A DNA stretch of 40,749 nucleotides from positions 1 to 40,749 of the forward strand of contig NZ_JALJCL010000021.1 of the NCBI RefSeq assembly GCF_023698535.1, read 5' to 3'. Shown piece after piece: positions 1-8,280 of this stretch. Every line of letters begins with the position of its first letter. Within the stretch, counting starts at the first letter, position 1. The notes under the pieces are model-generated. The model had not been told where the DNA came from. It did no database searches and worked only from the letters and a program-made list of their open reading frames with translations. Origin of the DNA: Halorientalis regularis (lineage in GTDB: Archaea > Halobacteriota > Halobacteria > Halobacteriales > Haloarculaceae). The translations under genes were made by a program, and so were the position numbers.

Positions 1-74
1 GGTGTCGCCTCGCGTTCAACAAACTCTAAGTCGATCTGGTCGATACTACCGCCGAGGCGTGTGTTTTCGGGCAC
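1..74 (-). CDS. Partial CDS, N-terminus of an unknown protein
   Basis: A GTG at 74-72 opens a minus-strand frame that runs off the window edge. The 24 visible residues begin MPENTRLGGSID and include acidic residues typical of haloarchaeal proteins. The frame is divergent from ppcA. Too little is visible to name a family. The GTG start is inferred; an upstream start cannot be excluded. Confidence 0.4.
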   Translation of the reverse strand, partial: MPENTRLGGSIDQIDLEFVEREAT

Positions 75-145
75 AGATCACTCAGAAAACACACCGCCTC
101 ACTCTTCATCCTTATCTGAACACCGCCCTCCCGTTTGGCTCGGGG

Positions 146-150
146 TTTTA
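146..150 (+). promoter_or_regulatory. TATA-like element of ppcA
   Basis: TTTTA lies 25-29 bases before the ATG at 175, the usual distance for a leaderless haloarchaeal promoter. It supports 175 rather than the in-frame GTG at 61 as the start. Confidence 0.5.
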
Positions 151-174
151 GTTCCTCGACGCCGATATGAGTCT

Positions 175-1653
175 ATGACCGACATCCCGCGGGTGCTGAG
201 CACACAACACCCGGACAACGCGACGCTCCCATTCTTCACCGCTGGGGACGTCATCGAGGGCGAAGACGAGATTCAGGAGGGGTACTACGTCGCCTCCCAT
301 CTCGGCTGTGACGAACAGATGTGGGACTTCGAGGGCAAGGAGGGCGACGAGTACGCGGTCAAGAAGCTCCTCTCGCGGTACGACGATTTCTTCACGGACA
401 CGCGACTCGGCGAGGACTTCCGGCTGACCATCCGGGGGCCGAACCCCGATCTTGAGGTCTCAGAGGCGAAGATACTGCTCGAAATCTTGGAGAGCATCCC
501 GCGGTCGTTCGACGCCGCGAAGCTGTTCGCCGAGGACCGCGACATCGAGACGGTCCCACCCATCTTCGAGGTCATCATCCCGATGGTCACCGACGCCGAC
601 CAGCTCAATGCCGTCCACGAGTACTACCGGTCGTTCGTCGCCGGCAAGGGCGCGGAGACGGTCTGGGGCGATCGAACCGTCGAGGACTGGGTCGGCGAGT
701 TCCGGCCGGCGACCATCGGCGTCATCCCGCTGATCGAACAGCGCGACGCGTTGCTCCAGGCCGACGACATCGTCGGCGACTACGCGACCGCGCAGGGACT
801 CACCGACGTGCGCGTCTTCCTCGCCCGGTCGGACCCCGCGTTGAACTACGGCTCGCTCGCTGCCGACCTCATCAACAAAGTGAGCCTCCAACGGCTCTAC
901 CGGATGGCCGACGACCGCGACATCGACATCCACCCGATGCTCGGTGCCGGGTCCGCACCGTTCAGGGGCAACCTGACGCCCGAACGGGCCATGGCGGTCA
1001 CCGAAGCCTATCCCGAGGTCGAGACGTTTACCGTCCAGTCGGCGTTCAAGTACGACTACCCCATCGAGACCGTCCGCGAGGGCATCGAAACGCTCAAACA
1101 GGCCGAACTGGGAGCGGCCCCGCCGGCGTTCGACGAGGAACGGGCACTCGACATCGTCGACCGGACGGCAACCGCCTACGCCGACCAGGTGGACGCGATC
1201 GCCTCGACGGTCAACCGGCTGTCGAGTGCGGTGCCTGACCGGCGGGCGCGCAAGCTCCACATCGGCCTGTTCGGCTACTCCCGCGAGGTCGGCGAGAACG
1301 CTCTCCCGCGGGCCATCGGCTACACTGCAGCGCTGTACAGCGTCGGCTGCCCGCCGACGCTCCTCGGATGCCACGCGCTCACCGACGAGGACCGTGCGTT
1401 CGTCCGCGACGTGTTCCCCGCGTTCTTCCAGAACCTCCGTGACGCCGCCCAATACTACAACCCGCGGTGTACCGACGTGCTCGACCTGTCCCAGGACGCG
1501 CTCGAGACGGCCGCCAATATGGTCGACGTCGACCCGGAGGAGACACACCGGGCGGCGACCGACACGGCCATCGACGCCTTCCAACAGGACGACGACGACG
1601 CGCTCAGGACGGCTATCCGCCGGGGTGCCCGCCAGCGACAGTTCCTCGGCTGA
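175..1653 (+). CDS. ppcA: Archaeal-type phosphoenolpyruvate carboxylase
   Basis: Predicted to carboxylate phosphoenolpyruvate with bicarbonate to oxaloacetate, an anaplerotic cytoplasmic step. The 492-residue product starts MTDIPRVLSTQHPDN, the signature N-terminus of the short archaeal PEPC family (about 500 residues, unrelated in length to the roughly 900-residue bacterial enzyme). Further family blocks are visible: the SHLGCDEQMWDFEGKE stretch near residue 45, a conserved TIRGPNPD segment near residue 90, and a GSAPFRG glycine-rich loop near residue 270. The frame is open upstream to a GTG at 61, but the TATA-like element at 146-150 and family alignment favour ATG 175. It is convergent with the EamA transporter and probably monocistronic. 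Assignment is confident; no key segment looks missing. Confidence 0.95.
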   Translation: MTDIPRVLSTQHPDNATLPFFTAGDVIEGEDEIQEGYYVASHLGCDEQMWDFEGKEGDEYAVKKLLSRYDDFFTDTRLGEDFRLTIRGPNPDLEVSEAKILLEILESIPRSFDAAKLFAEDRDIETVPPIFEVIIPMVTDADQLNAVHEYYRSFVAGKGAETVWGDRTVEDWVGEFRPATIGVIPLIEQRDALLQADDIVGDYATAQGLTDVRVFLARSDPALNYGSLAADLINKVSLQRLYRMADDRDIDIHPMLGAGSAPFRGNLTPERAMAVTEAYPEVETFTVQSAFKYDYPIETVREGIETLKQAELGAAPPAFDEERALDIVDRTATAYADQVDAIASTVNRLSSAVPDRRARKLHIGLFGYSREVGENALPRAIGYTAALYSVGCPPTLLGCHALTDEDRAFVRDVFPAFFQNLRDAAQYYNPRCTDVLDLSQDALETAANMVDVDPEETHRAATDTAIDAFQQDDDDALRTAIRRGARQRQFLG

Positions 1654-1885
1654 CCGCGTGCCGCGGCTCGCCGGGATACCACGTCACGTCCCCAGCGGAC
1701 GGCTGGCCGACACCCTCGCGTTCGTTTGCCAACCCGAGAACCGCCACCAGTCTAAAAAAGCTCACGTCGGCCGTGCGAACAGTATCGGTCGCAACCGTAC
1801 TGACGACCCGTGACACGAACGACTCCGGTCTGTCATCGTCTCGCAGGTGCGCCCGCCCCGTCCAGAGTGTCCGTGCGCTGCCGTC

Positions 1886-2899
1886 TCAGTCGTCACGCGA
1901 GGGCGGACTCGACGGCAGGTTATCGTCCCTAAGACGCCGCCTGAACCGGACGACTTCCGCCCGGAGGGTCGCTCGCTCGACCAGTGCGAAGCCGGTGACG
2001 ACCACGAGGAAGCCGACGACCGTCCAGACCGTGACCCCCGACGCCAGCAGGAGCCAGCCGAACAGGGCCGCGACGACGGGGACCACGTACGCCACGAGGT
2101 TCGTCCGGACCGGCCCGACCCGACCGATGAGGCCAAAGTAGATGGGGTATGCCACGGCGGTCGACGGGATGGCGACGACCAGCAGGCTGAGGACCGTCGC
2201 CGTCCCCATCCGCGATACGCTGCCGACCGGCTCGCCGGCTGCGAGACTGAGGCCGTGGAGCAGGACGGCACCCAGCCCCATCGCCCACGCGGTCAACGGA
2301 AGGCTGTCCATCCGGGGACCGACCCGCTGGAGGAGGACGGAGCCAAGCGCCACCGCGCTGGCGGCACCGAGAACGAGCAACTGCCCGATAGTGTTCGCGC
2401 TCGTGAGCGTCGACGGCGAGGGTTGGATCATGACGACGACACCGGCCAGCGCGACGCCGATGCCGAGTGCGCCCACCCAGGAGAGGCGGTCACCGAGCAG
2501 CCACCACGCGAACACGGGCGCGAGCACGGGGTTCAGCCCGTACATCACCGACGCCATCGCCGGCGTGGTCGGCCCCTGGCCCAGGAACAGCAGGCCGTTG
2601 TTCAGCGTGACCAGGAACAGTCCGGCGACGCCGATACCCAGGAAGTCGCCGCGGGTGCGGGGAAGCCACGACGACCGTGGCCGTGTCAGCGCGGCGTAGC
2701 CGACCAATAGGACGGCCGCGATATCGAACCGAAGGCCCGCAAAGAGCACTGGCGGCAGCTCCCGGAGCCCGGTCTTGATCGCGATGAACGACCCGCCGAA
2801 CAGGACTGCCAGCAGGACGAACAAGCCGGCGTCGCGGTATCGGGCGTCGAGGACCGGCGGTGACCACGCGCGGAGACTCGACAGGCTCAGCGCCACCAC
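1886..2899 (-). CDS. EamA/DMT-family membrane transporter
   Basis: A 337-residue integral membrane protein with about ten hydrophobic segments arranged as two tandem EamA repeats, roughly residues 22-155 and 170-305. The first repeat contains the typical FGGSFIAIKTGL helix and the second a PVVAALFGWLLL helix near the end. The family exports metabolites or amino acids across the cytoplasmic membrane; the substrate cannot be read from sequence. The charged C-terminal tail is cytoplasmic-like. The start is GTG at 2899 followed by a second GTG; a TATA-like CATAGAGTAA about 27 bases upstream supports it. A T6 tract on the minus strand at 1754-1759 could help termination. It is convergent with ppcA. 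Confidence 0.85.
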   Translation of the reverse strand: MVALSLSSLRAWSPPVLDARYRDAGLFVLLAVLFGGSFIAIKTGLRELPPVLFAGLRFDIAAVLLVGYAALTRPRSSWLPRTRGDFLGIGVAGLFLVTLNNGLLFLGQGPTTPAMASVMYGLNPVLAPVFAWWLLGDRLSWVGALGIGVALAGVVVMIQPSPSTLTSANTIGQLLVLGAASAVALGSVLLQRVGPRMDSLPLTAWAMGLGAVLLHGLSLAAGEPVGSVSRMGTATVLSLLVVAIPSTAVAYPIYFGLIGRVGPVRTNLVAYVVPVVAALFGWLLLASGVTVWTVVGFLVVVTGFALVERATLRAEVVRFRRRLRDDNLPSSPPSRDD

Positions 2900-3003
2900 C
2901 CGCTCGTCGATGTCTCAGTCATTACTCTATGAAAGGGCTGAATCATCAAGAGGGCTGTGCGGGAAGAGCTGACACGGGCCAGTTGGCTGTGTTTGACGGT
3001 CCT

Positions 3004-3440
3004 ATGGGGCTCGATGACGCCCTGACCGACGCCGGCGAGGAGGTCGGCTTCGGGGTCGACATCGTCGCCCCCGCCCAGTGGCACTACGGGTCAGCAGCGG
3101 GCGTCTACAAGAATCGCAGTCCTGCGACGATGCGCCCGGCTATCGAAGTCCGTGACCGGCACAACAGTGCCGACCTCGCACGGACGCTGGCCGACAAAGT
3201 CGCCCAAGCGACTCCCCACTTCGAGCCAAACGAGGATGCGGCGGAAGCCGAAATCGAAGCCGTCGCTCCGTCGTTACTGGCGGTCTGTCGGCGTCTGGAC
3301 AGACCCGGCCACTGGCACCGAGTCGATGGCGCACCACGAACGGGAAACTGCCCGGGCAGAGGGCCCCGTCTCCTCTACATCGGGGTGTCTCTATCACGCT
3401 GTCGCCCGCATCCGCGGGGACCCTCATCTATCGTCCGTCA
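3004..3440 (+). pseudogene. Unidentified frameshifted gene
   Basis: From ATG 3004 the frame shows strong haloarchaeal codon bias and an acidic product (MGLDDALTDAGEEVGF..., then QWHYGSAAGVYKNR) up to about 3290. After that the bias moves by one base to the next frame, which reads TDPATGTESMAHHERE and then a Cys/His-containing tail to about 3430. This looks like one gene split by a single-base indel near 3285-3300, or a decaying remnant. I do not recognise the family. It ends next to the convergent HAD gene. A sequencing error is possible. Confidence 0.4.
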
Positions 3441-3442
3441 CC

Positions 3443-4108
3443 TCAGTCCGCCTCGCAGAGTCGTTCGACGACTGTGTGGAGACTCGCTACGTCGTATGTC
3501 GGTTCGACGGCCAGCGAACGGTCCGCGTTGTGTTGGCGCCGCAGGAACGCCACGTCCACACCGGCTCGGCGAGCCGCTTCGACGTCGCTCTCGCTGTCAC
3601 CGACGTACAGCGGCCGGTCGATTCCGAGGTCGGTCATCGCGGCCGTGAGGTAGTCCGGTTCGGGCTTCTTGCGGTCGAGGCTCGCGAGCGTCGGGTCGCG
3701 TGCCCGTACCGTCCCGACCAGGGCCGCGAGTCCGTGGTAGGTAAGTACGTCATCGACGATCCGGGTCTGATTGTTGCTGACGACCCCGAGCGGCAGGTCG
3801 ACTCCGGCGAGCGCGTCCACGTCCTCGTACGGCTGTTTTCGCCCATCACGGGTCGCCGCCCGGAGCAGCGTCTCGATCCGGTCGTCCCGGTGGCGCCACA
3901 GCGTCGCCGGGTCGACGTCGTGGGTCCGGCCCAACTGGCGCACGTCAGCAGGGTCGACGCCGATGCTGATGGCGTCCACGTCCGCCGGGTCGGGGTCGTC
4001 GATCCCCGCGGCCTCCAATGCGGCGCCGGCCGCGCGGTCGATCGCAGCCCGGTCGGCCAGCGTCACGATGACCCCGTCGTGGTCGAGCAGGAGTCCGTCG
4101 TAGCCCAT
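3443..4108 (-). CDS. HAD-superfamily hydrolase (phosphatase-like)
   Basis: A 221-residue haloacid-dehalogenase-fold hydrolase, probably a cytoplasmic small-molecule phosphatase of the phosphoglycolate phosphatase/beta-phosphoglucomutase type. Motif I is LLLDHDGV with Asp9 as nucleophile and Asp11 as acid/base. Motif II is the serine of VVSNNQ, motif III the lysine of DRKKPEPDY, and motif IV the acidic pair in YVGDSESD. A helical cap of about 70 residues sits between motifs I and II (subfamily I). The start is ATG 4108, since family members begin just before motif I; an in-frame ATG at 4141 would add an atypical basic extension. The substrate is unknown and there is no operon partner. Confidence 0.88.
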   Translation of the reverse strand: MGYDGLLLDHDGVIVTLADRAAIDRAAGAALEAAGIDDPDPADVDAISIGVDPADVRQLGRTHDVDPATLWRHRDDRIETLLRAATRDGRKQPYEDVDALAGVDLPLGVVSNNQTRIVDDVLTYHGLAALVGTVRARDPTLASLDRKKPEPDYLTAAMTDLGIDRPLYVGDSESDVEAARRAGVDVAFLRRQHNADRSLAVEPTYDVASLHTVVERLCEAD

Positions 4109-4684
4109 CGTCCGACACTTCGGCGCTAGCCACCTGAACACACCGATTCACTCCCGTTTTCGGGACAATCGCTCCGCAGTCTCGGTCGGCGAGACGAGGC
4201 GTGCCCCGCAGCCGTCTCTGACGGGGCTGTGATGCGCCGGGACAGGGTCCGGGTCTGGGTCCGGTCGTCGAGTTACTCAGGAGAGCCTGTCATACAATAG
4301 TCCTCAACGCATATAATTCATGGAATCATTCCTGAATAGAAGTTGTGAATAGCAAATTCACGGGCTTCAACGCGAATTGAGGGCTGTACAATCGCCAGGT
4401 AGAGGGTGTGATACGTATTTTATGACACGCTGCAGGAAGCTACTGTGACAGGGGCCACGCCACAGAGGCGGTCTGCGAGAAGCTACTGGCCGAGAGAGAC
4501 GGCGCCCGGCCACAGTTCCGCTACCCGTGCCGCGGTTCGGTACGGTGCCGGCAGGCCGTGTGTCGAGACGCCGTCCAACGCGACACGGAAGCCGACCACC
4601 CGAGCAGCGCATACCACGCCCTGGCCGGGAGTGACTCTCGGTACGCCGACCGAGCGCGGGTCACTGCCCGTCGAACGGGCCCGT
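4109..4684. other. Intergenic stretch without convincing genes
   Basis: Open frames here have poor codon bias. The part at 4290-4435 is AT-richer than its surroundings and contains TATA-like words (CATATAATT near 4310 and ATTTTATG near 4418), but no start codon with a plausible product follows at promoter distance. Confidence 0.4.
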
Positions 4685-4930
4685 CTAGTCTCCTGACCGG
4701 TCGCCGTCCAGGGTCGCCGCTCGCCCGGCCGCGGTCAGTCGCCAACGGCGTACGCCGCGGTGGGTGTTGAACCCTACCAGTCCCTGGCAGGCTAGCTGCT
4801 GAAGATGTGTGGTGAGGTACGGTTTCGGCGCGTCGAGGTCGGTGGCGAGGGCCACCGTCGGGACCGCACGGCGCTCACACCGTGCTAGCGCTGCGAGCAC
4901 CGCGTCGCCGGTTAGCGCGTCGATTGTCAT
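4685..4930 (-). CDS. Small winged-helix DNA-binding protein
   Basis: An 81-residue protein starting MTIDALTGDAVL at ATG 4930. The layout is that of a single winged helix-turn-helix domain: helix 1 (DAVLAALARC), helix 2 (TVALATDL), recognition helix (KPYLTTHLQQLACQGL), and a two-strand wing (VGFNTHRGVRRWRLT). Haloarchaea encode many such stand-alone wHTH proteins, usually local transcription regulators. The frame is open further upstream, but that part is basic and lacks coding bias. Its target is unknown. It lies just downstream of a frameshifted gene on the same strand, so both could once have been cotranscribed. Confidence 0.7.
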   Translation of the reverse strand: MTIDALTGDAVLAALARCERRAVPTVALATDLDAPKPYLTTHLQQLACQGLVGFNTHRGVRRWRLTAAGRAATLDGDRSGD

Positions 4931-5016
4931 ACGCGGTATAGGTGGGCCACTGACACAAAGCTGACGGGACCGACTGCGCCCGGATTCACGTCCGTCCGTG
5001 ACGGAACCGAGGGACG

Positions 5017-5239
5017 TCACTTCTCGTCGGCTACGACGGGTCGGTCCCCGCACGCCTCGCGGTCGAGTACGCGCGACATCGACCGGCCGCCGATAATCGT
5101 CACAGTGTCGAGGAGTCCAGCCGGGGTGGCAGGCCCCTTTCTCGTGAACGACGACGACCAGTCCGGCCTCGGCGCCGTTGACGAGCCATTCGGCGCTGTG
5201 GAAGCCAGTCGTCGTTTTGTACCCTCTGTCCCCGAACAT
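5017..5239 (-). pseudogene. Unidentified small gene with a frameshift
   Basis: From ATG 5239 the frame has haloarchaeal codon bias and reads MFGDRGYKTTTGFHSAEW and then a hydrophobic stretch ending VVVVHEKGACHP. At the CACCCCGG run near 5118-5125 the bias switches by one base to a frame reading GLLDTVTIIGGRSMSRV and ending DRPVVADEK before a TGA at 5019-5017. The joined product would be about 73 residues. I do not recognise it. The C-run makes either a sequencing error or a true indel plausible. Confidence 0.35.
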
Positions 5240-5512
5240 GAGTATGGGGACTGGATGTCCGCAACCGGATGCTCAAACCACTGAAGCAGGCACGAGGCTT
5301 CCCGGCAGAGGACACAATCTGTGGCTCGCTCCCATTGTTGTGGGTTCGTGGGATTATCAGTCGCCCCCAAACGTGGGTCAAGTAAAAAGCGCAGAAGCGA
5401 ACCGGTCAGCTACAGGCCATCCGGCTCTGTTGGAGTCCGCAGCAACTGACACAGGCGCTGTGCTGCGTACAGAGCGCTCCAGCAGCGTGGTACAGCGGTG
5501 ACGAGGCGAAAG

Positions 5513-5532
5513 CCCACGGCCTCAGCCGTGGG
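5513..5532 (+). repeat. Orphan hairpin like the right end of IS200/IS605 TnpB elements
   Basis: CCCACGGC, loop CTCA, then GCCGTGGG form a perfect 8-base stem. The context (GAGGCGAAAG before the stem, GGAGG after) matches the hairpin that in haloarchaeal IS1341-type elements ends the tnpB gene and the guide (omega/re) RNA scaffold. No tnpB frame remains upstream. Frames from about 5350 to 5500 show at most a vague resemblance to a TnpB C-terminal tail, so this is probably a solo end or remnant. Confidence 0.55.
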
Positions 5533-5592
5533 AGGCGGTCAAAACTACAACAGTCTTAATCCCTCTCATGCCCTCTATTGAACCGAGAACGC

Positions 5593-5715
5593 ATGGAAGT
5601 CACCTGTGCTGACTGTGACGCCGAGTCGATACGGAGTACAGAATCGGTATTTAACGTCGTCTACGTCTGCCCGGACTGTGGACAGCAACTCGGCTGCGAC
5701 CCGGCCAAGGAGTAG
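5593..5715 (+). CDS. Tiny zinc-ribbon protein (40 aa)
   Basis: ATG 5593 opens a 40-residue frame ending at TAG 5713-5715. The product begins MEVTCADCDAES and ends CPDCGQQLGCDPAKE. Two CxxC knuckles (Cys5/Cys8 and Cys26/Cys29) with a hydrophobic VFNVVYV strand between them make a classic one-domain zinc ribbon. Haloarchaea have many such micro-proteins, several with regulatory roles in other species. The role here is unknown. It lies just downstream of the orphan TnpB-type hairpin. Codon bias is good, but it is shorter than most automatic annotation cutoffs. Confidence 0.7.
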   Translation: MEVTCADCDAESIRSTESVFNVVYVCPDCGQQLGCDPAKE

Positions 5716-5921
5716 AATCTCGTGGCACATCGAGCGGCCTGTACACCCGGATCGCGAAGGCGAGTTCGGAGCAAGCGAACTGCCGAGCCTACGGTGAGTT
5801 TGCCGGGTGATGTCGACGCGGGAGCTGTCGGCGTCCATACCGCTGCTCGTTAGGACCGCGCGCTCCTCCGGTTTTGGATGGAGTATCGGAAATAATACGA
5901 GGCACTACTTGCTGCTCTTGT

Positions 5922-6233
5922 TCAGGAAAGTGCCGTACTCGTGACTCCGTACACGGAATCTCCTGCGTGATGGTTCATCTGTCGCTCGATCCACGGTCGA
6001 AAGTCCGCGACAGCATCCGTATCGATTGCTTCGGCAGTCAACGTCACCGTTGCTCGTGTTGGCACTGTCTCGGTGTACTCGTTCAGCATATCCTCTTTTT
6101 CGGCGGAAAGCGACTGGTACTGCAGGTCCGCTTCGACCATTGCATTCCTGAATGCGCTCGCGATGATGCTCTGCGGTTGGCTCGTTTTCGTCCCGTCGAA
6201 CTCGACGGTGCAGAACAACGAGACGGAGATCAT
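5922..6233 (-). CDS. Hypothetical protein (103 aa)
   Basis: Starts at ATG 6233 (MISVSLFCTVEFDGTK); an in-frame GTG at 6275 would add 14 residues. The product has an N-terminal beta-like stretch, a central helix rich in Ala, Glu and Asp (AFRNAMVEADLQYQSLSAEK), a Thr-rich strand (RATVTLTAEAI) and a C-terminal segment DFRPWIERQMNHH. No motif, signal peptide or membrane segment is visible and I do not recognise a family. Codon use is somewhat less GC-biased than its neighbours, which may mean horizontal acquisition. It sits downstream of CobO on the same strand, about 150 bases away. Confidence 0.5.
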   Translation of the reverse strand: MISVSLFCTVEFDGTKTSQPQSIIASAFRNAMVEADLQYQSLSAEKEDMLNEYTETVPTRATVTLTAEAIDTDAVADFRPWIERQMNHHAGDSVYGVTSTALS

Positions 6234-6381
6234 TACCGGTGCTGTGTGGCTGTTGGGTAACAGTGTATCGCTCACCGACGGTTCTCAGGTTACACACTGA
6301 TCAGGCCGCGTGCATCGGGGCTCGGCCCCGTGGCGGTTCACGGGTTACGCGTCCCACGTGTCCGGAAACTGAGGCTGTCGG

Positions 6382-6924
6382 TCAGTACTCGATACCGACC
6401 CGAGCGCTGATTCCACGTTGAAATGGATGTTTCACCGACCCGATGTAGCTCACGTAGTCGGCCATATCTATTACCCCTGTCGGCGCCTCGCGGCCCGTGA
6501 TGACCAGTTCAACCGAGTCGGCCTTGCTCTGGAGCACCGCGAGGAGTCGCTGTTCGTCGATGACCCCGATTGAGTGCAACGTCAGTATTTCATCGAGGAC
6601 GACCAGATCACTCTGTCCGTCACCGAGCGTTTCGGTGGCGATATCCAGCGCAGAGTTCAACTCCTCCTGTTCCGCGTCGGAGAGGGCGTCCGCCGACTGA
6701 GCGTGCCCCGTCGGAAACTGTTTGACGACAGCGTCGTCGAGCGACATGAGCAACTGCACCTCTCCGTACTGGTTGACCTCGTTGCCGGTGCCCTTCATAA
6801 ACTGGAGGAGGGTGACCGTCTGTCCGTGACCCAGCGCACGAACACACAGGCCGACCGCTGCCGTTGTTTTTCCTTTTCCAGGCCCGTGGTATAGGTGTAT
6901 GAGTCCGTTCGTTTCGTCTTCCAT
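6382..6924 (-). CDS. cobO: Corrinoid adenosyltransferase, CobO/BtuR type
   Basis: Transfers the adenosyl group of ATP to cob(I)alamin or cob(I)inamide, completing or salvaging coenzyme B12 in the cytoplasm. The 180-residue product shows the diagnostic P-loop HGPGKGKTTAA (residues 13-23; the family binds ATP in reverse orientation here), a VVLDEI acidic motif near residue 113, and the family C-terminus HPFQRGISARVGIEY. The start is ATG 6924; an ATG five codons upstream (6939) is inconsistent with the TATA box at 6950-6955. No other cobalamin gene is nearby, which suggests a salvage role, although haloarchaeal cob genes often lie elsewhere. Confidence 0.92.
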   Translation of the reverse strand: MEDETNGLIHLYHGPGKGKTTAAVGLCVRALGHGQTVTLLQFMKGTGNEVNQYGEVQLLMSLDDAVVKQFPTGHAQSADALSDAEQEELNSALDIATETLGDGQSDLVVLDEILTLHSIGVIDEQRLLAVLQSKADSVELVITGREAPTGVIDMADYVSYIGSVKHPFQRGISARVGIEY

Positions 6925-6949
6925 GGCTATTGCAAACACACCCCATATC

Positions 6950-6955
6950 TATAAA
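6950..6955 (-). promoter_or_regulatory. TATA box of cobO
   Basis: TTTATA on the minus strand lies 26-31 bases before ATG 6924, inside an AT-rich patch. This is a strong leaderless promoter and fixes the cobO start. Confidence 0.7.
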
Positions 6956-7124
6956 TCTTCGAGTCCGTTGAACCGCCGGTCACGCCTCAGGGGTTTGTAT
7001 AGCGGTGAACGTCGGCTGATTTGACTCAGGCGGCGCTTGAAGAGACGGCTGGCACACCTGCGTCGGTCTGGAAAATGTCAAAACCAGTATTATCGAAAGA
7101 CGGTCGAAGCGGACAGAGAGCGTG

Positions 7125-7390
7125 TAGAACCACTTTCCAATAGGGTTCCAATCGGTCGGTATAGTTGAGCCGACAGTTCGGCCCTACTCAGGTAATGGCG
7201 GTCCGGTAGCCGAGTTGACCGGCGAGGAACACCGCGTTCGAGAGATCGTGTCACTCACAGAATCCGCGCAGAAACGCAGCGGCCGGGTCGGCGCTATGGT
7301 GTCCGAACAGGTGGACATCGGGAGTCGAGTTCGTGTCGTGGTTGACTCCAGCATCCAGTCACTCGTCGCTGGCGGCCACCTCGTTGAGTA
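7125..7390 (+). pseudogene. Possible chemoreceptor-like gene remnant
   Basis: The stretch 6956-7358 has no intact gene. On the plus strand a frame open from about 7125 to the TAG at 7388-7390 has good codon bias between 7205 and 7370 and reads ...EEHRVREIVSLTESAQ and ...MVSEQVDIGSRVRVVVD. The heptad-like pattern recalls the signalling or methylated helices of haloarchaeal transducers, but there is no start codon and no conserved hairpin tip. It overlaps the 3' end of the convergent CBS gene by about 30 bases. Regard it as a decayed 3' fragment at best. Confidence 0.22.
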
Positions 7391-7778
7391 GCCCCGTCGT
7401 CGTCGAGCCGAGTTGATTCAGGATATCGGTCGTCGTAACTACCCCCTCGATTCCCTGGTCGACGACCACCAGATGCTTGATTTTGCGCTCATCGAGTCTG
7501 CGGGCAGCGGTGGACAGTGGTTGGTCCGGATGGATCGTCACCACGGGCGTCGAGGCCACGGCTGAAACAGGTTGCTCGGCTGGGGCGTCATACGTCGAGT
7601 GTCCCGCCAGGAGGTCCGTTTTGGTGACGATACCGTCTGGTGTCTCCGTGGCGAGTACGACCGAACCGACACCCTCCTCGAGTAGCTGTTCGGTTACCGC
7701 GGTGAGCGTCCGGGCAGGAGGAGCCGTTATGACGGGGGTCGACATTACTTCAGAGACCGTGCCGATAATATGACCCAT
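7359..7778 (-). CDS. Two-CBS-domain protein
   Basis: A 139-residue protein made of a tandem CBS pair (Bateman module): CBS1 at about residues 10-65 (VMSTPVITAPPARTL ... GIVTKTDLL) and CBS2 at about 70-130 (AVASTPVVTIHPDQPL ... GVVTTTDILNQL). Each repeat ends in the usual (I/V)(V/T)TxxDxL pattern. Such stand-alone pairs bind adenine nucleotides or related ligands and act as cytoplasmic energy or stress sensors. There is no enzymatic domain. The start ATG 7778 is supported by a TATA-like GTTTATGTAC at 7801-7810. No clear operon partner. Confidence 0.88.
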   Translation of the reverse strand: MGHIIGTVSEVMSTPVITAPPARTLTAVTEQLLEEGVGSVVLATETPDGIVTKTDLLAGHSTYDAPAEQPVSAVASTPVVTIHPDQPLSTAARRLDERKIKHLVVVDQGIEGVVTTTDILNQLGSTTTGLLNEVAASDE

Positions 7779-8280
7779 GATTAATTGTTATATTTACGAC
7801 GTACATAAACGCTGCCCAGCGGTGGTCCAGAATTTTGTCAGGGGCCATTGAGTGCGAAGGACTCCAGAATGTGTCGATGCGGAGAGCTCGTCGACGACTG
7901 CAGCGCGTCCCGAGAGATGTACCGCGGACGGCATACGTGCGTCCGAGGACGCCTCACCACCCACAGCGTCGGTTACCGACACGAATCGGTTCCCGACGGC
8001 ACTGCAACCGAACAGCGGTCGCACACCGTGTTCTAGACGTGGGACGTCTAACGAGTCTGCGATTTACCTGCTGCGTTCGTCGTTTCCACTGAAACAGCGG
8101 GATTGCAGCCCTCGAAATGCAACCGTTCGGCTCCGAAAACTTCAAATTGGTTGACAGAAGTCGCATGCCAAACGGAGAGAGTCGGTGCAGCAGCGAACGC
8201 AGACGGCCACGCTTATACTGGCTGGTCAGTTCTCGATACCGGGACTACCTGTCCTGGCCGAGTCCTGGGCAACGTATCGC
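7779..8280. other. Promoter region of the CBS gene, then a stretch without genes
   Basis: 7789-7810 is AT-rich and carries the CBS gene promoter (GTTTATGTAC on the minus strand, 23-32 bases before its start). Between 7811 and 8280 no frame in either direction keeps haloarchaeal codon bias. I see no repeat or RNA gene there. Confidence 0.45.

Noticed and set aside
460-1584. Long minus-strand frame opposite ppcA (374 codons)
   Set aside because: It is the antisense shadow of ppcA, with no recognisable family and reversed codon bias.
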